Positions 1 through 5,182 of a stretch of 5,182 bases of DNA are shown in pieces. This stretch comes from Candidatus Coatesiibacteriota bacterium (lineage in GTDB: Bacteria > Oederibacteriota > CAKKQC01), in assembly GCA_023265785.1 (NCBI GenBank), contig JAHFSL010000007.1, positions 1 through 5,182 of the forward strand, read 5' to 3'. The notes beneath the pieces were generated by a model, which saw nothing but the letters and a program-made list of their open reading frames with translations, ran no database searches and was not told where the DNA came from. The stretch's first letter is position 1; each line of letters opens with the position of its first letter. The position numbers and the translations under genes are program-made.

Positions 1-103
1 ACCATACCACCGGGAAGATGCTTCGCCACACAGTTGTCAAAGCTATGAATTGGAGGATTGAAGTGCCGGGGTGAAGGAGTACGGTGAAATCAGGAGGTGT
101 CCA
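1..103. other. Left-edge region upstream of the ORF6N gene
   Basis: No gene can be assigned here. One plus-strand frame stays open from the window edge to a TGA at 72-74 (about 23 codons), but the other two plus frames are also open for 15 to 19 codons, so this is not good evidence for the tail of an upstream gene. A TTGTCA at 34-39 resembles a -35 box, but no convincing -10 box lies at the right distance. A TATGAA at 44-49 could be a -10 box, but it lacks a good -35 partner. The promoter of the downstream gene therefore remains unassigned. Confidence 0.3.
92..97 (+). promoter_or_regulatory. Shine-Dalgarno site deciding the ORF6N start
   Basis: A perfect AGGAGG lies six bases before the ATG at 104. 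The same frame is open further upstream from a GTG at 71, but that codon has no comparable site, and the family similarity begins only after the ATG. The start at 104 is therefore preferred. Confidence 0.85.
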
Positions 104-625
104 ATGCAAATCCATCCGCTCGATGTTTACCGATCCCGCGGTGTCACAATTCTCACGCTCAGAACACTTAGGGTAATTCTTGACAAAGACCTCGCACGGC
201 TCTACGGGGTGACAACTCGGCGATTGAACGAACAGGTTCGACGGAACCGACATCGATTCCCGCAGGACTTTGCATTTCCATTGTTGATCAAGGAGAAAAG
301 CGAGGTGGTCGCAAATTGCGACCACCTCTCAGGGCTCAAGTTCTCTTCAAGTCGGACCTGGGCCTTTACCGAGCACGGCGTGCTGATGGCTGCCGGTGTT
401 CTCAATAGCCGGGCGGCCATTGCCATGAGCATCTTTCTCGTCCGGGCGTTTGTTGAGCTTCGGCGGGAGGTCACGTCGTATCGTTCGATTTCCGCACGTC
501 TTGACAAGCTTGAAGGAAAATATGATGCGCGGTTTCACACCGTCTTTGAGGCGATACGGGACCTCATGCGGCCCGTGGTTCCTCCCAAGCATGGAATTGG
601 GTTCCGAACTGAAGGAAAGTCTTAA
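104..625 (+). CDS. ORF6N domain-containing DNA-binding protein
   Basis: This 173-residue protein belongs to the ORF6N family, a domain known from phage and bacterial proteins and thought to bind DNA; the cellular role of stand-alone members is not established. The domain spans roughly residues 8-120. Family-like stretches are VILDKDLARLYGVTTRRLNE (24-43), NRHRFPQDFAF (48-58), the CDHLSGLKFS segment (72-81), AFTEHGVLMAAGVLNS (87-102) and VRAFVELRRE (113-122). A charged, probably coiled-coil tail follows (about 129-155), ending in a PPKHGIGF motif that I recall as the usual C-terminus of bacterial homologues, so the gene looks intact rather than truncated. A consensus ribosome binding site fixes the start. 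No phage, toxin or antitoxin partner is visible: it stands alone and converges on nadC. Its GC content, near 50%, is well below its neighbours, which suggests horizontal acquisition. A perfect palindrome lies inside codons 67-75. The family call is firm; the function is not known. Confidence 0.88.
   Translation: MQIHPLDVYRSRGVTILTLRTLRVILDKDLARLYGVTTRRLNEQVRRNRHRFPQDFAFPLLIKEKSEVVANCDHLSGLKFSSSRTWAFTEHGVLMAAGVLNSRAAIAMSIFLVRAFVELRREVTSYRSISARLDKLEGKYDARFHTVFEAIRDLMRPVVPPKHGIGFRTEGKS
302..328. repeat. Perfect 27-bp palindrome inside the ORF6N gene
   Basis: The arms GAGGTGGTCGCAA (302-314) and TTGCGACCACCTC (316-328) are exact reverse complements around a single A at 315. Pairing stops outside: 301 C faces 329 T. 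The element covers exactly nine codons, from Glu67 to Leu75 (EVVANCDHL). Read on the opposite strand in register it would encode the same peptide except for the central codon (AAT Asn becomes ATT Ile). It could form a DNA cruciform or, if the loop opens a few bases, an mRNA hairpin. Whether it has a role is unknown. Confidence 0.95.
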
Positions 626-628
626 GGC

Positions 629-645
629 TGCCGTAATGTGCGGCA
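629..645. terminator. Weak hairpin between convergent genes
   Basis: TGCCG (629-633) and CGGCA (641-645) form a 5-bp stem with a 7-base loop in the 27-base gap between the convergent ORF6N and nadC stop codons. The location suits a shared terminator, but the stem is short and no T-run follows on either strand. Termination here may be weak, absent or Rho-dependent. Confidence 0.22.
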
Positions 646-652
646 ACTCTGC

Positions 653-1540
653 TCACTCGTCTTGGGCAATCTCCAGCGAGAGGTCCAGGGCGGGGGCGGA
701 GTGGGTGAGCGCGCCGACGGAGATAAGGTCGGGACGCAGGGCAGCGAGACGGCGCACCGTGGCCAGGGTGACGCCGCCGGAGAGCTCAATCTTTGCCCGG
801 GACCGGCGGCGGATCAGCCGGATGGCCTGCCGGGCAATGGCGGGAGAAAAATTGTCGAGCATGATGATGTCGGGCCGGGCGGCGACGGCCGCGCGTACCT
901 GGGTCAGGCTCTCGCACTCGACCTCCACGGGCAGGCCGCGGGCGTGGCGGCGGGCCAGGGTGATGGCGCGGCCGACGGACCCGACCGCGGCAAGGTGGTT
1001 GTCCTTGATGAGGATGGCGTCATGGAGTCCCATCCGGTGATTGCGGCCACCCCCGCACCGAACGGCATATTTCTCCAGTTCCCGAAACATCGGCGTGGTC
1101 TTGCGGGTGTCGAGGATCGTGACCCGGAATGGGCGCACCAGCCGGACGAACTCCCGGGTGAGCGTGGCGATTCCCGACAGCCGCTGGAGGAAGTTGAGCG
1201 CGGTGCGCTCCCCCGCCAGCAGGGCGCGAAGGGGACCTTCAAGGCGGGCGACTTTCGTCAGCGCCGGCACGCTGGCGCCATCGCGGACGAGCGGGCGGAA
1301 GGCGATGGCCGGGGAGGACGCCCGGAAGACCGCCGCGGCGACCGGCAAGCCGGCGATGATGCCGGGCTCCTTGGCAATCAGGGTGGCGTGGCCCCGGGCC
1401 GCGACCGGGATGAGCGCCCGGGAGGTCACATCGCCCCGGGTGCCCAGATCCTCGGCGAGTGCCGCCCGGACCTCCCGAACCAGTCGGGCGATGGCCGCCC
1501 GGTCAGGCGGGCGTGATGGGACTAAGAATCTTGAGGTCAT
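653..1540 (-). CDS. nadC: Nicotinate-nucleotide pyrophosphorylase (quinolinate phosphoribosyltransferase, decarboxylating)
   Basis: NadC converts quinolinate and phosphoribosyl pyrophosphate to nicotinate mononucleotide, CO2 and pyrophosphate, the step that joins de novo synthesis to the common NAD pathway; it acts in the cytoplasm. The 295-residue product has the usual family length. Visible signatures in order are AGERTALNFLQRLSGIAT (109-126), DTRKTTP (144-150), GGGRNHRMGLHD (163-174), KDNH (179-182), EVECES (206-211), MLDN (227-230), LSGGV (253-257) and SVGALTHS (274-281). The substrate-binding Arg residues (112, 146, 166, 169), Lys179 and the acidic residues in EVECE and LDN are all present, so it should be active. 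The ATG at 1540 is the only usable start: an in-frame stop lies at 1553-1555 on this strand, and no later ATG, GTG or TTG precedes the conserved region. No clear ribosome binding site precedes it. The start lies 38 bases inside the end of the GH42 gene, which suggests translational coupling. nadA and nadB, common partners elsewhere, are not in the window. Confidence 0.97.
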   Translation of the reverse strand: MTSRFLVPSRPPDRAAIARLVREVRAALAEDLGTRGDVTSRALIPVAARGHATLIAKEPGIIAGLPVAAAVFRASSPAIAFRPLVRDGASVPALTKVARLEGPLRALLAGERTALNFLQRLSGIATLTREFVRLVRPFRVTILDTRKTTPMFRELEKYAVRCGGGRNHRMGLHDAILIKDNHLAAVGSVGRAITLARRHARGLPVEVECESLTQVRAAVAARPDIIMLDNFSPAIARQAIRLIRRRSRAKIELSGGVTLATVRRLAALRPDLISVGALTHSAPALDLSLEIAQDE

Positions 1541-3494
1541 AGGGAGCCATGTTCAGGAACCGACCGGTCTTCTGCCCCGTCAGCAGGTCGCGCCAGCCGG
1601 TGCGCGGCGGCATGGCGACCTTCTGCGGGGTGGCCGCATGGTTCAGGATGAACACGAACCGGTCCTTCCCCTTGACCCGCTCGGTGATCTCGATGTCGTC
1701 CGACGGCGCAAAGGCTGATTTCGCGCCGACCTGTCCGAGCAACCAGCCGGCCAAGGTCTGATAGAAGGCCTCGTCGCCCTGAAATCCGACCGTGACGACC
1801 CGTCCCTTCCCCACCGGATTGATCGCGGCGCCGGGCGAGCCCTTCCAGGGGCCGGCGGCGTACCGGGCGAGCGGCTTGGCCCCGGTCAGCCGTAACTGGT
1901 CGCACCAGACGCCCGCCGTGGCGGGCTTCTTCGGCAGGGGCGCCAGGAGGTCCACCGCGAAGGATTCCTTGTTCACCAGCGCATCGTATTCCTCAACGAG
2001 GCACCCGGTCAGGTGCTTGAGGAGGCCGGGCAGGCGGTCATTGACGACGACATTGTGCCGGTCCTTGACCCCGCTCCGGAAGGTGATAATCAGCATGCCG
2101 CCCGCCTCCGCGTAGGCCGTCAGCCTGGCGGCCAGCGGCTCCTCACACAAGAACAGGGAGGGCACCACCAGAATCTTCGCCGCGCTGAAATCATCGGCGG
2201 GCTGGTAATACTCAACGCCTGCCTGGTGATGGGTGAAGGCGCGGTGGTACTTGTTGGCGTGGCCCAGGAAGCTGAAGGCGGGCGTTCCCTTCTGGATGTC
2301 CAGCGCCCAGCGGGACTCGGGGTCCACCAGGATCCCGACCGGGGCCGTAAAGGTGGAGCCGGTGATCCGGTCCCCCAGCGCGCCGAACTCCTTGGCCACC
2401 CGGGCCACCTCGCGGAACCGGCGGCCGGGTTCGCCGTGGTGGTCGAGGATGCCGTGCCAGTACTGCTCGATCCCGTAGCGCGCGGTCCGCCACCGGAAGT
2501 ACACCACGGCGTCCGCGCCGTGCGCCACGGCCTGGTACGACCAGAGCCGCAACTGGCCGGGCTGGTCGCCGGAGTTGAACATCTCCATCCAGCCCGTGAG
2601 GCCCGACCGCTGTTCCATTACCCACCAGGGCTTGTGCTTGACCGACCGGATGTAGTCGAGTGGGGGCGCGCCGTGCTTGCCCTGGCCCCAGTTGGTGCCC
2701 GGATAGAAGTCATGGCAGAAGTGGTCAAGCGGGGCGGCCAGCGCAAAATAATCCACCTCGTCGTAGAATCCCATCCCGTTGTGGGTGATGAAGTGCCTGG
2801 AGCAGATCTTGCGCAGGAGGTCCACGTGAATCTGGTGGTAGGCGATGACATTCGCCGAGTGGAACCGCTGGTGGTCCAGCCGGAGGCTGGGCGAGTGGGA
2901 GGCCAGTTTTTCGCGGGGGATGGGGATCTCGGACCAGTCATTCCAGGTCTGGCTCCAGAACACGGTGCCGTGCGCCGCGTTGAGCGCGTCCACGGTGCCA
3001 TACCGTGCCTTGAGCCACTCGCGGAAGGCGGCGGTGCACGGGTCGCACCAGCACTTCGGGCCGCCGATCTCGTTGTCAGTCTGCCAGCCGATGACGGCGG
3101 GATGGTCGGCGAACCGGGTCGCCATGGAGGTGACGATCCGGCGGGTCAGCTCGCGGTACCGGGGGCTGGTGAAGCAGTACTGGCGGCGGCCGCCGGGTTC
3201 CGCCCTCGTCCCGTCCTGGTTCACGAGCAGGGTGTCGGGATACTTGGTAACCACCCAGGGGGGCGGCGAAGCCGTGGGCGTGCCCAGGATGACCTTGAGG
3301 TTGTGGGCCCGGTAGACGGCCATCGCCTCTTCCAGCCACCCGAACTCGAACCGGCCCTCCTTGGGCTCCATCAGGTGCCAGGCAAATTCGGCCAGCCGGA
3401 CGACCTTGAACCCGGCGTCTTCCATCAATCGCGAATGTAATTCCCAGTCCTTGCGGTCCACATGTTCGGGATAGTCATCAACGCCGATCAGCAC
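1503..3494 (-). CDS. Glycoside hydrolase family 42 beta-galactosidase
   Basis: GH42 enzymes are retaining beta-galactosidases, mostly cytoplasmic, that act on beta-galactosides from oligosaccharides or plant polysaccharide breakdown. The 663-residue protein has the standard length and architecture: a TIM barrel to about residue 380, beginning GVDDYPEHV; a trimerisation (Rossmann-like) domain about 385-590; and a small C-terminal beta domain about 600-660. The acid/base is predicted to be Glu142 in TDNEIGG and the nucleophile Glu294 in WWVMEQRSGLTGW. The four-cysteine metal site of the family is present: Cys107 in QYCFTS, and Cys148, Cys150 and Cys153 in KCWCDPC. There is no signal peptide. 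The start is a GTG preceded by AAGGAGG; the frame is closed upstream by a stop at 3534-3536, with no ATG between. The gene is first in a minus-strand pair with nadC and is divergent from the metal-efflux operon. No transporter or sugar regulator is visible. The family is certain; the true substrate is not. Confidence 0.96.
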   Translation of the reverse strand: MLIGVDDYPEHVDRKDWELHSRLMEDAGFKVVRLAEFAWHLMEPKEGRFEFGWLEEAMAVYRAHNLKVILGTPTASPPPWVVTKYPDTLLVNQDGTRAEPGGRRQYCFTSPRYRELTRRIVTSMATRFADHPAVIGWQTDNEIGGPKCWCDPCTAAFREWLKARYGTVDALNAAHGTVFWSQTWNDWSEIPIPREKLASHSPSLRLDHQRFHSANVIAYHQIHVDLLRKICSRHFITHNGMGFYDEVDYFALAAPLDHFCHDFYPGTNWGQGKHGAPPLDYIRSVKHKPWWVMEQRSGLTGWMEMFNSGDQPGQLRLWSYQAVAHGADAVVYFRWRTARYGIEQYWHGILDHHGEPGRRFREVARVAKEFGALGDRITGSTFTAPVGILVDPESRWALDIQKGTPAFSFLGHANKYHRAFTHHQAGVEYYQPADDFSAAKILVVPSLFLCEEPLAARLTAYAEAGGMLIITFRSGVKDRHNVVVNDRLPGLLKHLTGCLVEEYDALVNKESFAVDLLAPLPKKPATAGVWCDQLRLTGAKPLARYAAGPWKGSPGAAINPVGKGRVVTVGFQGDEAFYQTLAGWLLGQVGAKSAFAPSDDIEITERVKGKDRFVFILNHAATPQKVAMPPRTGWRDLLTGQKTGRFLNMAPYDLKILSPITPA

Positions 3495-3498
3495 GGGG

Positions 3499-3505
3499 CC
3501 TCCTT
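3499..3505 (-). promoter_or_regulatory. Shine-Dalgarno site for the GH42 gene
   Basis: On the minus strand AAGGAGG precedes the GTG at 3494 with a 4-base spacer. It supports the GTG start, the only candidate in this frame before the upstream stop. The spacing is a little shorter than ideal. Confidence 0.75.
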
Positions 3506-3566
3506 CCCTTACGGGTCCAAATGCTTCCCTATCCTACGCCGGCCAAAGGACCCCCCCGACTCCCGC

Positions 3567-3603
3567 GGGTGTCTGATTTGCTACACCCACCTGGTTGATT
3601 TGC
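3567..3603. promoter_or_regulatory. Candidate operator in the divergent promoter region
   Basis: Two overlapping symmetries occur in the 145-base gap between the GH42 gene and the efflux operon. One is an inverted repeat, GGGTGT (3567-3572) facing ACACCC (3583-3588) with a 10-base spacer. The other is a direct repeat, TGATTTGC, at 3574-3581 and 3596-3603, a period of 22 bases or about two helical turns. An 8-bp palindrome, CCCGCGGG (3562-3569), adjoins. The position, just upstream of a metal-efflux operon, suits a regulator site, but no known metal-responsive consensus is recognisable and no regulator gene is in the window. No strong sigma-70 boxes were found on either strand; a weak TAGGAT (complement of 3531-3536) could serve the GH42 gene. 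Confidence 0.3.
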
Positions 3604-3639
3604 CATATCAGGGGGCAGAAATGATGAGAAAAGGGCCAA

Positions 3640-4905
3640 TTGTGGCCTTCGCATCGTGGCACGGGGCTTGCTCTACAGTGGGATGTGATTCCAATCGCCT
3701 TCCTCTGGACAGCGCTCGCCCGGGCCGAGGCCGGGGCCGATGTTCTCCCCCTGGGGCTGGCCGCGGCCCTCGCGGAGGCGGCCGCAGTCAACCCGGAGGT
3801 TCTCGCAGCCCGGCGGGAAGCCGAGGCCGCCGCCGCCGGGGTGTGGATGGCGGCCTCGCCCGCCATGGCCATGGTCGAGGGGGCGCGCGAACGGGATGCG
3901 GGGATGGCCAGTACGAATCTCACCGCGCGGCTCGACCTGCCTTTTCCCGGGACCAGCCTGTTCACCGGCCGGGCCGCGTCCGCCGCGGCGGCGGCGAAGG
4001 CGGCGCGGGCCCGGGGCGTCGAGCTGGAAATCCTGGCAAGGGTTCGCATCGCTCACGCCCGGCTGTGGGGGGCGGACGATGGGGTGGCGACGGCCACGGC
4101 TGGCCGCGACCTCATGGCGCAGGCCGCCGTGATCGCCCAGGCGCGTGTGGCCGGGGGGAAGGCCGGAACCGAGGAACTGCTCATGGCGCAGGCCGAGGCG
4201 TCACGGATGGGGGTGATGCTCCGGATGGCGCGCAACGAGCGCGACCTGGCGGAGGCGGACCTCGCCGCGCTCCTGCACCGGCCGGCGGGCCGCGACCGGT
4301 TCGGCCCCGTGACCGCGCCCGACCTGCCCGATCCGTCGCTGGACCGGGACGCCCTCCTCGCAACGGCGCGCACGGATTCGCCCGGGGCGCTGGAAGCCGT
4401 CCACGAGGCGCGCTCGGCGGGGGCCGGTGCCCACGCGGCGGCACTGGGCATCCTGCCGCGGATCTCCCCGTTCCTGACGACCAAGCGGTACGACGGGGGT
4501 GGCACCGGAACCATGGCGGGGCTCGGCCTGTCCTATCCCCTGTTCTTTTGGGCCCCGGCCGCCGAGGCCAAGGCGGCCCGCCGGATGGCGCAGGCGGCGC
4601 GGGCGCGCGCGGCGTCCGCCGCGGATGAGGCCGCCCGGATGGCCGCCGGCGAAGCCTCCGAGTGGCAGGCGCATGCGGCCGCCGCGCGGGAGTACCGGAC
4701 CGTGACCCTGCCCCTGCTGGCGCAGGCCGTCCGGGCCGCCCGCGCCTCCTATGAGGCCGGTCGCGGGGACTTCCTGCGGCTGTTGGCCGCGGGCCGCGAC
4801 GAGGTGGCGGGCCGGCGCGAGTATGCCGGCGAGGTGGTGCAGACCGTGGAACATCAGGCGCGGCTCGGGGCGATCCTGGGCGGGGCGATGGAGGGAAAGA
4901 AATGA
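3640..4905 (+). CDS. TolC/CusC-family outer-membrane efflux channel
   Basis: This is the outer-membrane component of a tripartite efflux system, forming a trimeric channel that docks with an adaptor and an RND pump. The product (421 residues from the TTG at 3640) is Ala/Arg-rich and mostly helical. The family shows as two related halves: an N-terminal helix with NPEVLAARREAE (51-62), a first strand region LTARLDLPFPGTSLFTGRAA (94-113), long coiled-coil helices (about 114-213), a second strand region LGLSYPLFFW (295-304), and a closing segment YEAGRGDFLRLLAAGRDEV (371-389) typical of the family. A hydrophobic stretch near 16-29, ending ARAEA, looks like a signal peptide; no lipobox Cys is present. 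The start is uncertain. The TTG at 3640 has AAGGG four bases upstream, a GTG at 3685 is an alternative, and an ATG at 3621 with an AGGGGG site and MMRK is in another frame. It overlaps the adaptor gene by ATGA. The adaptor's metal domain makes copper/silver efflux (CusC-like) the likeliest role. Confidence 0.87.
   Translation: MWPSHRGTGLALQWDVIPIAFLWTALARAEAGADVLPLGLAAALAEAAAVNPEVLAARREAEAAAAGVWMAASPAMAMVEGARERDAGMASTNLTARLDLPFPGTSLFTGRAASAAAAAKAARARGVELEILARVRIAHARLWGADDGVATATAGRDLMAQAAVIAQARVAGGKAGTEELLMAQAEASRMGVMLRMARNERDLAEADLAALLHRPAGRDRFGPVTAPDLPDPSLDRDALLATARTDSPGALEAVHEARSAGAGAHAAALGILPRISPFLTTKRYDGGGTGTMAGLGLSYPLFFWAPAAEAKAARRMAQAARARAASAADEAARMAAGEASEWQAHAAAAREYRTVTLPLLAQAVRAARASYEAGRGDFLRLLAAGRDEVAGRREYAGEVVQTVEHQARLGAILGGAMEGKK
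4890..4895 (+). promoter_or_regulatory. Shine-Dalgarno site for the adaptor gene
   Basis: GGAGGG lies inside the end of the channel gene, six bases before the ATG at 4902. With the ATGA stop/start overlap it points to coupled translation of channel and adaptor. Confidence 0.75.
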
Positions 4906-5182
4906 AGCAGCTTCTGGCCGTGATGATGGTGGTCCTGGGGACGGCGCTGGGTGCCGATGCGGCAGAGAAGGCGGATTACACCTGTTCCATGCACCCCCAG
5001 ATTTCGCGGGAACGGCCCGGCGACTGCCCGATCTGCGGCATGCGGCTGGTCATCCGCAAGGCGCGGGCCGCCGCGACGGCCGTGCCCGGCCAGGCGGCGG
5101 TCCGCCTGCCCGAGGAAAAGCGGCGGGCGTTGGGCGTCACGGTGTCCCGCGTGGAACGGCGGCCGCTCGTGCGGACGGTGCG
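4902..5182 (+). CDS. cusB: CusB-type RND efflux periplasmic adaptor, N-terminal part (cut by window end)
   Basis: This is the first 93 codons of a periplasmic adaptor (membrane fusion protein) that links an inner-membrane RND metal pump to the TolC-like channel encoded just upstream. Residues 1 to about 20 (MKQLLAVMMVVLGTALGADA) form a signal peptide with a Lys in the n-region. Residues 26-49 form the heavy-metal-binding domain found in many CusB proteins and P-type copper ATPases: YTCSMHP (26-32), then PGDCPICGM (39-47), with Cys28, Met30, His31, Cys42, Cys45 and Met47 as likely ligands. After an Ala-rich linker, VRLPEEKRRALGVTVSRVE (67-85) matches the adaptor pattern in which an LGV segment starts the membrane-proximal beta domain. 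Its start overlaps the channel stop as ATGA. The metal motif suggests Cu(I)/Ag(I), but zinc, cobalt or cadmium systems sometimes carry it as well. The gene runs off the window; a pump gene is expected next. Confidence 0.9.
   Translation, partial: MKQLLAVMMVVLGTALGADAAEKADYTCSMHPQISRERPGDCPICGMRLVIRKARAAATAVPGQAAVRLPEEKRRALGVTVSRVERRPLVRTV

Noticed and set aside
71..103. Upstream GTG start for the ORF6N gene, adding 11 residues
   Set aside because: The ATG at 104 has a perfect AGGAGG at ideal spacing, and the added residues show no family similarity.
638..1516. 292-codon open frame on the plus strand, antisense to nadC
   Set aside because: The product is a Gly/Asp/Arg-rich low-complexity sequence, and the opposite strand encodes every NadC signature. 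It is a shadow frame.
2013..3440. 475-codon open frame on the plus strand, antisense to the GH42 gene
   Set aside because: It lies wholly opposite an unmistakable GH42 enzyme with catalytic residues and a metal site. Long antisense frames are common in GC-rich codon-biased genes. Its product shows no recognisable domain.
4111..4195. A 16-base direct repeat (CTCATGGCGCAGGCCG at 4111-4126 and 4180-4195) inside the channel gene
   Set aside because: The copies are 69 bases (23 codons) apart, in frame, and encode similar Leu-Met-Ala-Gln-Ala pieces of coiled-coil helix. Helix repetition and codon bias explain them.
3462..4628. 388-codon plus-strand frame overlapping the efflux channel gene
   Set aside because: Most of it is Gly/Arg/Pro-rich sequence typical of a shifted frame in GC-rich DNA. 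Only its short MMRKG segment at 3621 is of interest, as a possible displaced start of the channel gene.
1..5182. CRISPR arrays, tRNA or rRNA genes, insertion sequences
   Set aside because: I saw no regularly spaced repeats, no cloverleaf-like sequence, and no transposase or terminal inverted repeats.

Overview
The window looks like chromosomal DNA from a GC-rich Gram-negative bacterium. The Gram-negative inference comes from an outer-membrane TolC-type channel followed by the start of a periplasmic efflux adaptor. The ORF6N subtype, the cytoplasmic GH42 enzyme and the divergent metal-efflux genes would fit the Planctomycetes-Verrucomicrobia-Chlamydiae group or a similar environmental lineage, but the sequence alone does not settle this. 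Base composition is uneven. The first ~630 bases are near 50% GC (29 of 60 in positions 121-180), while parts of the efflux region are extremely GC-rich (53 of 60 in positions 4561-4620).

Layout. (1) Positions 1-625 hold one plus-strand gene for an apparently full-length ORF6N-domain DNA-binding protein, with a strong ribosome binding site that places its start at 104. Its coding sequence contains a perfect 27-bp palindrome (13-bp arms, 1-bp centre) that covers exactly nine codons. (2) Positions 653-3494 hold a minus-strand pair: a GH42 beta-galactosidase gene (GTG start at 3494) followed by nadC (quinolinate phosphoribosyltransferase). The two overlap by 38 bases, so they are probably co-transcribed and translationally coupled. 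nadC converges on the ORF6N gene across a 27-base gap. (3) Positions 3495-3639 are a 145-base divergent intergenic region with a dyad and a direct repeat that could be regulatory. (4) Positions 3640 to the right edge hold a plus-strand heavy-metal efflux operon: a TolC/CusC-type outer-membrane channel, then, by an ATGA overlap, a CusB-type periplasmic adaptor with an N-terminal Cys/Met/His metal-binding domain. The adaptor is cut by the window end; a CusA-type RND pump is expected next.

Functionally, three unrelated modules sit side by side: a possibly acquired ORF6N gene, a glycosidase plus NAD-biosynthesis pair, and a copper/silver-type tripartite efflux system. I see no complete unknown system. 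The points most worth following up are the in-frame palindrome in the ORF6N gene, the unusual GH42-nadC coupling, the unclear start (or possible frameshift) of the efflux channel gene, and the repeats in the divergent promoter region.
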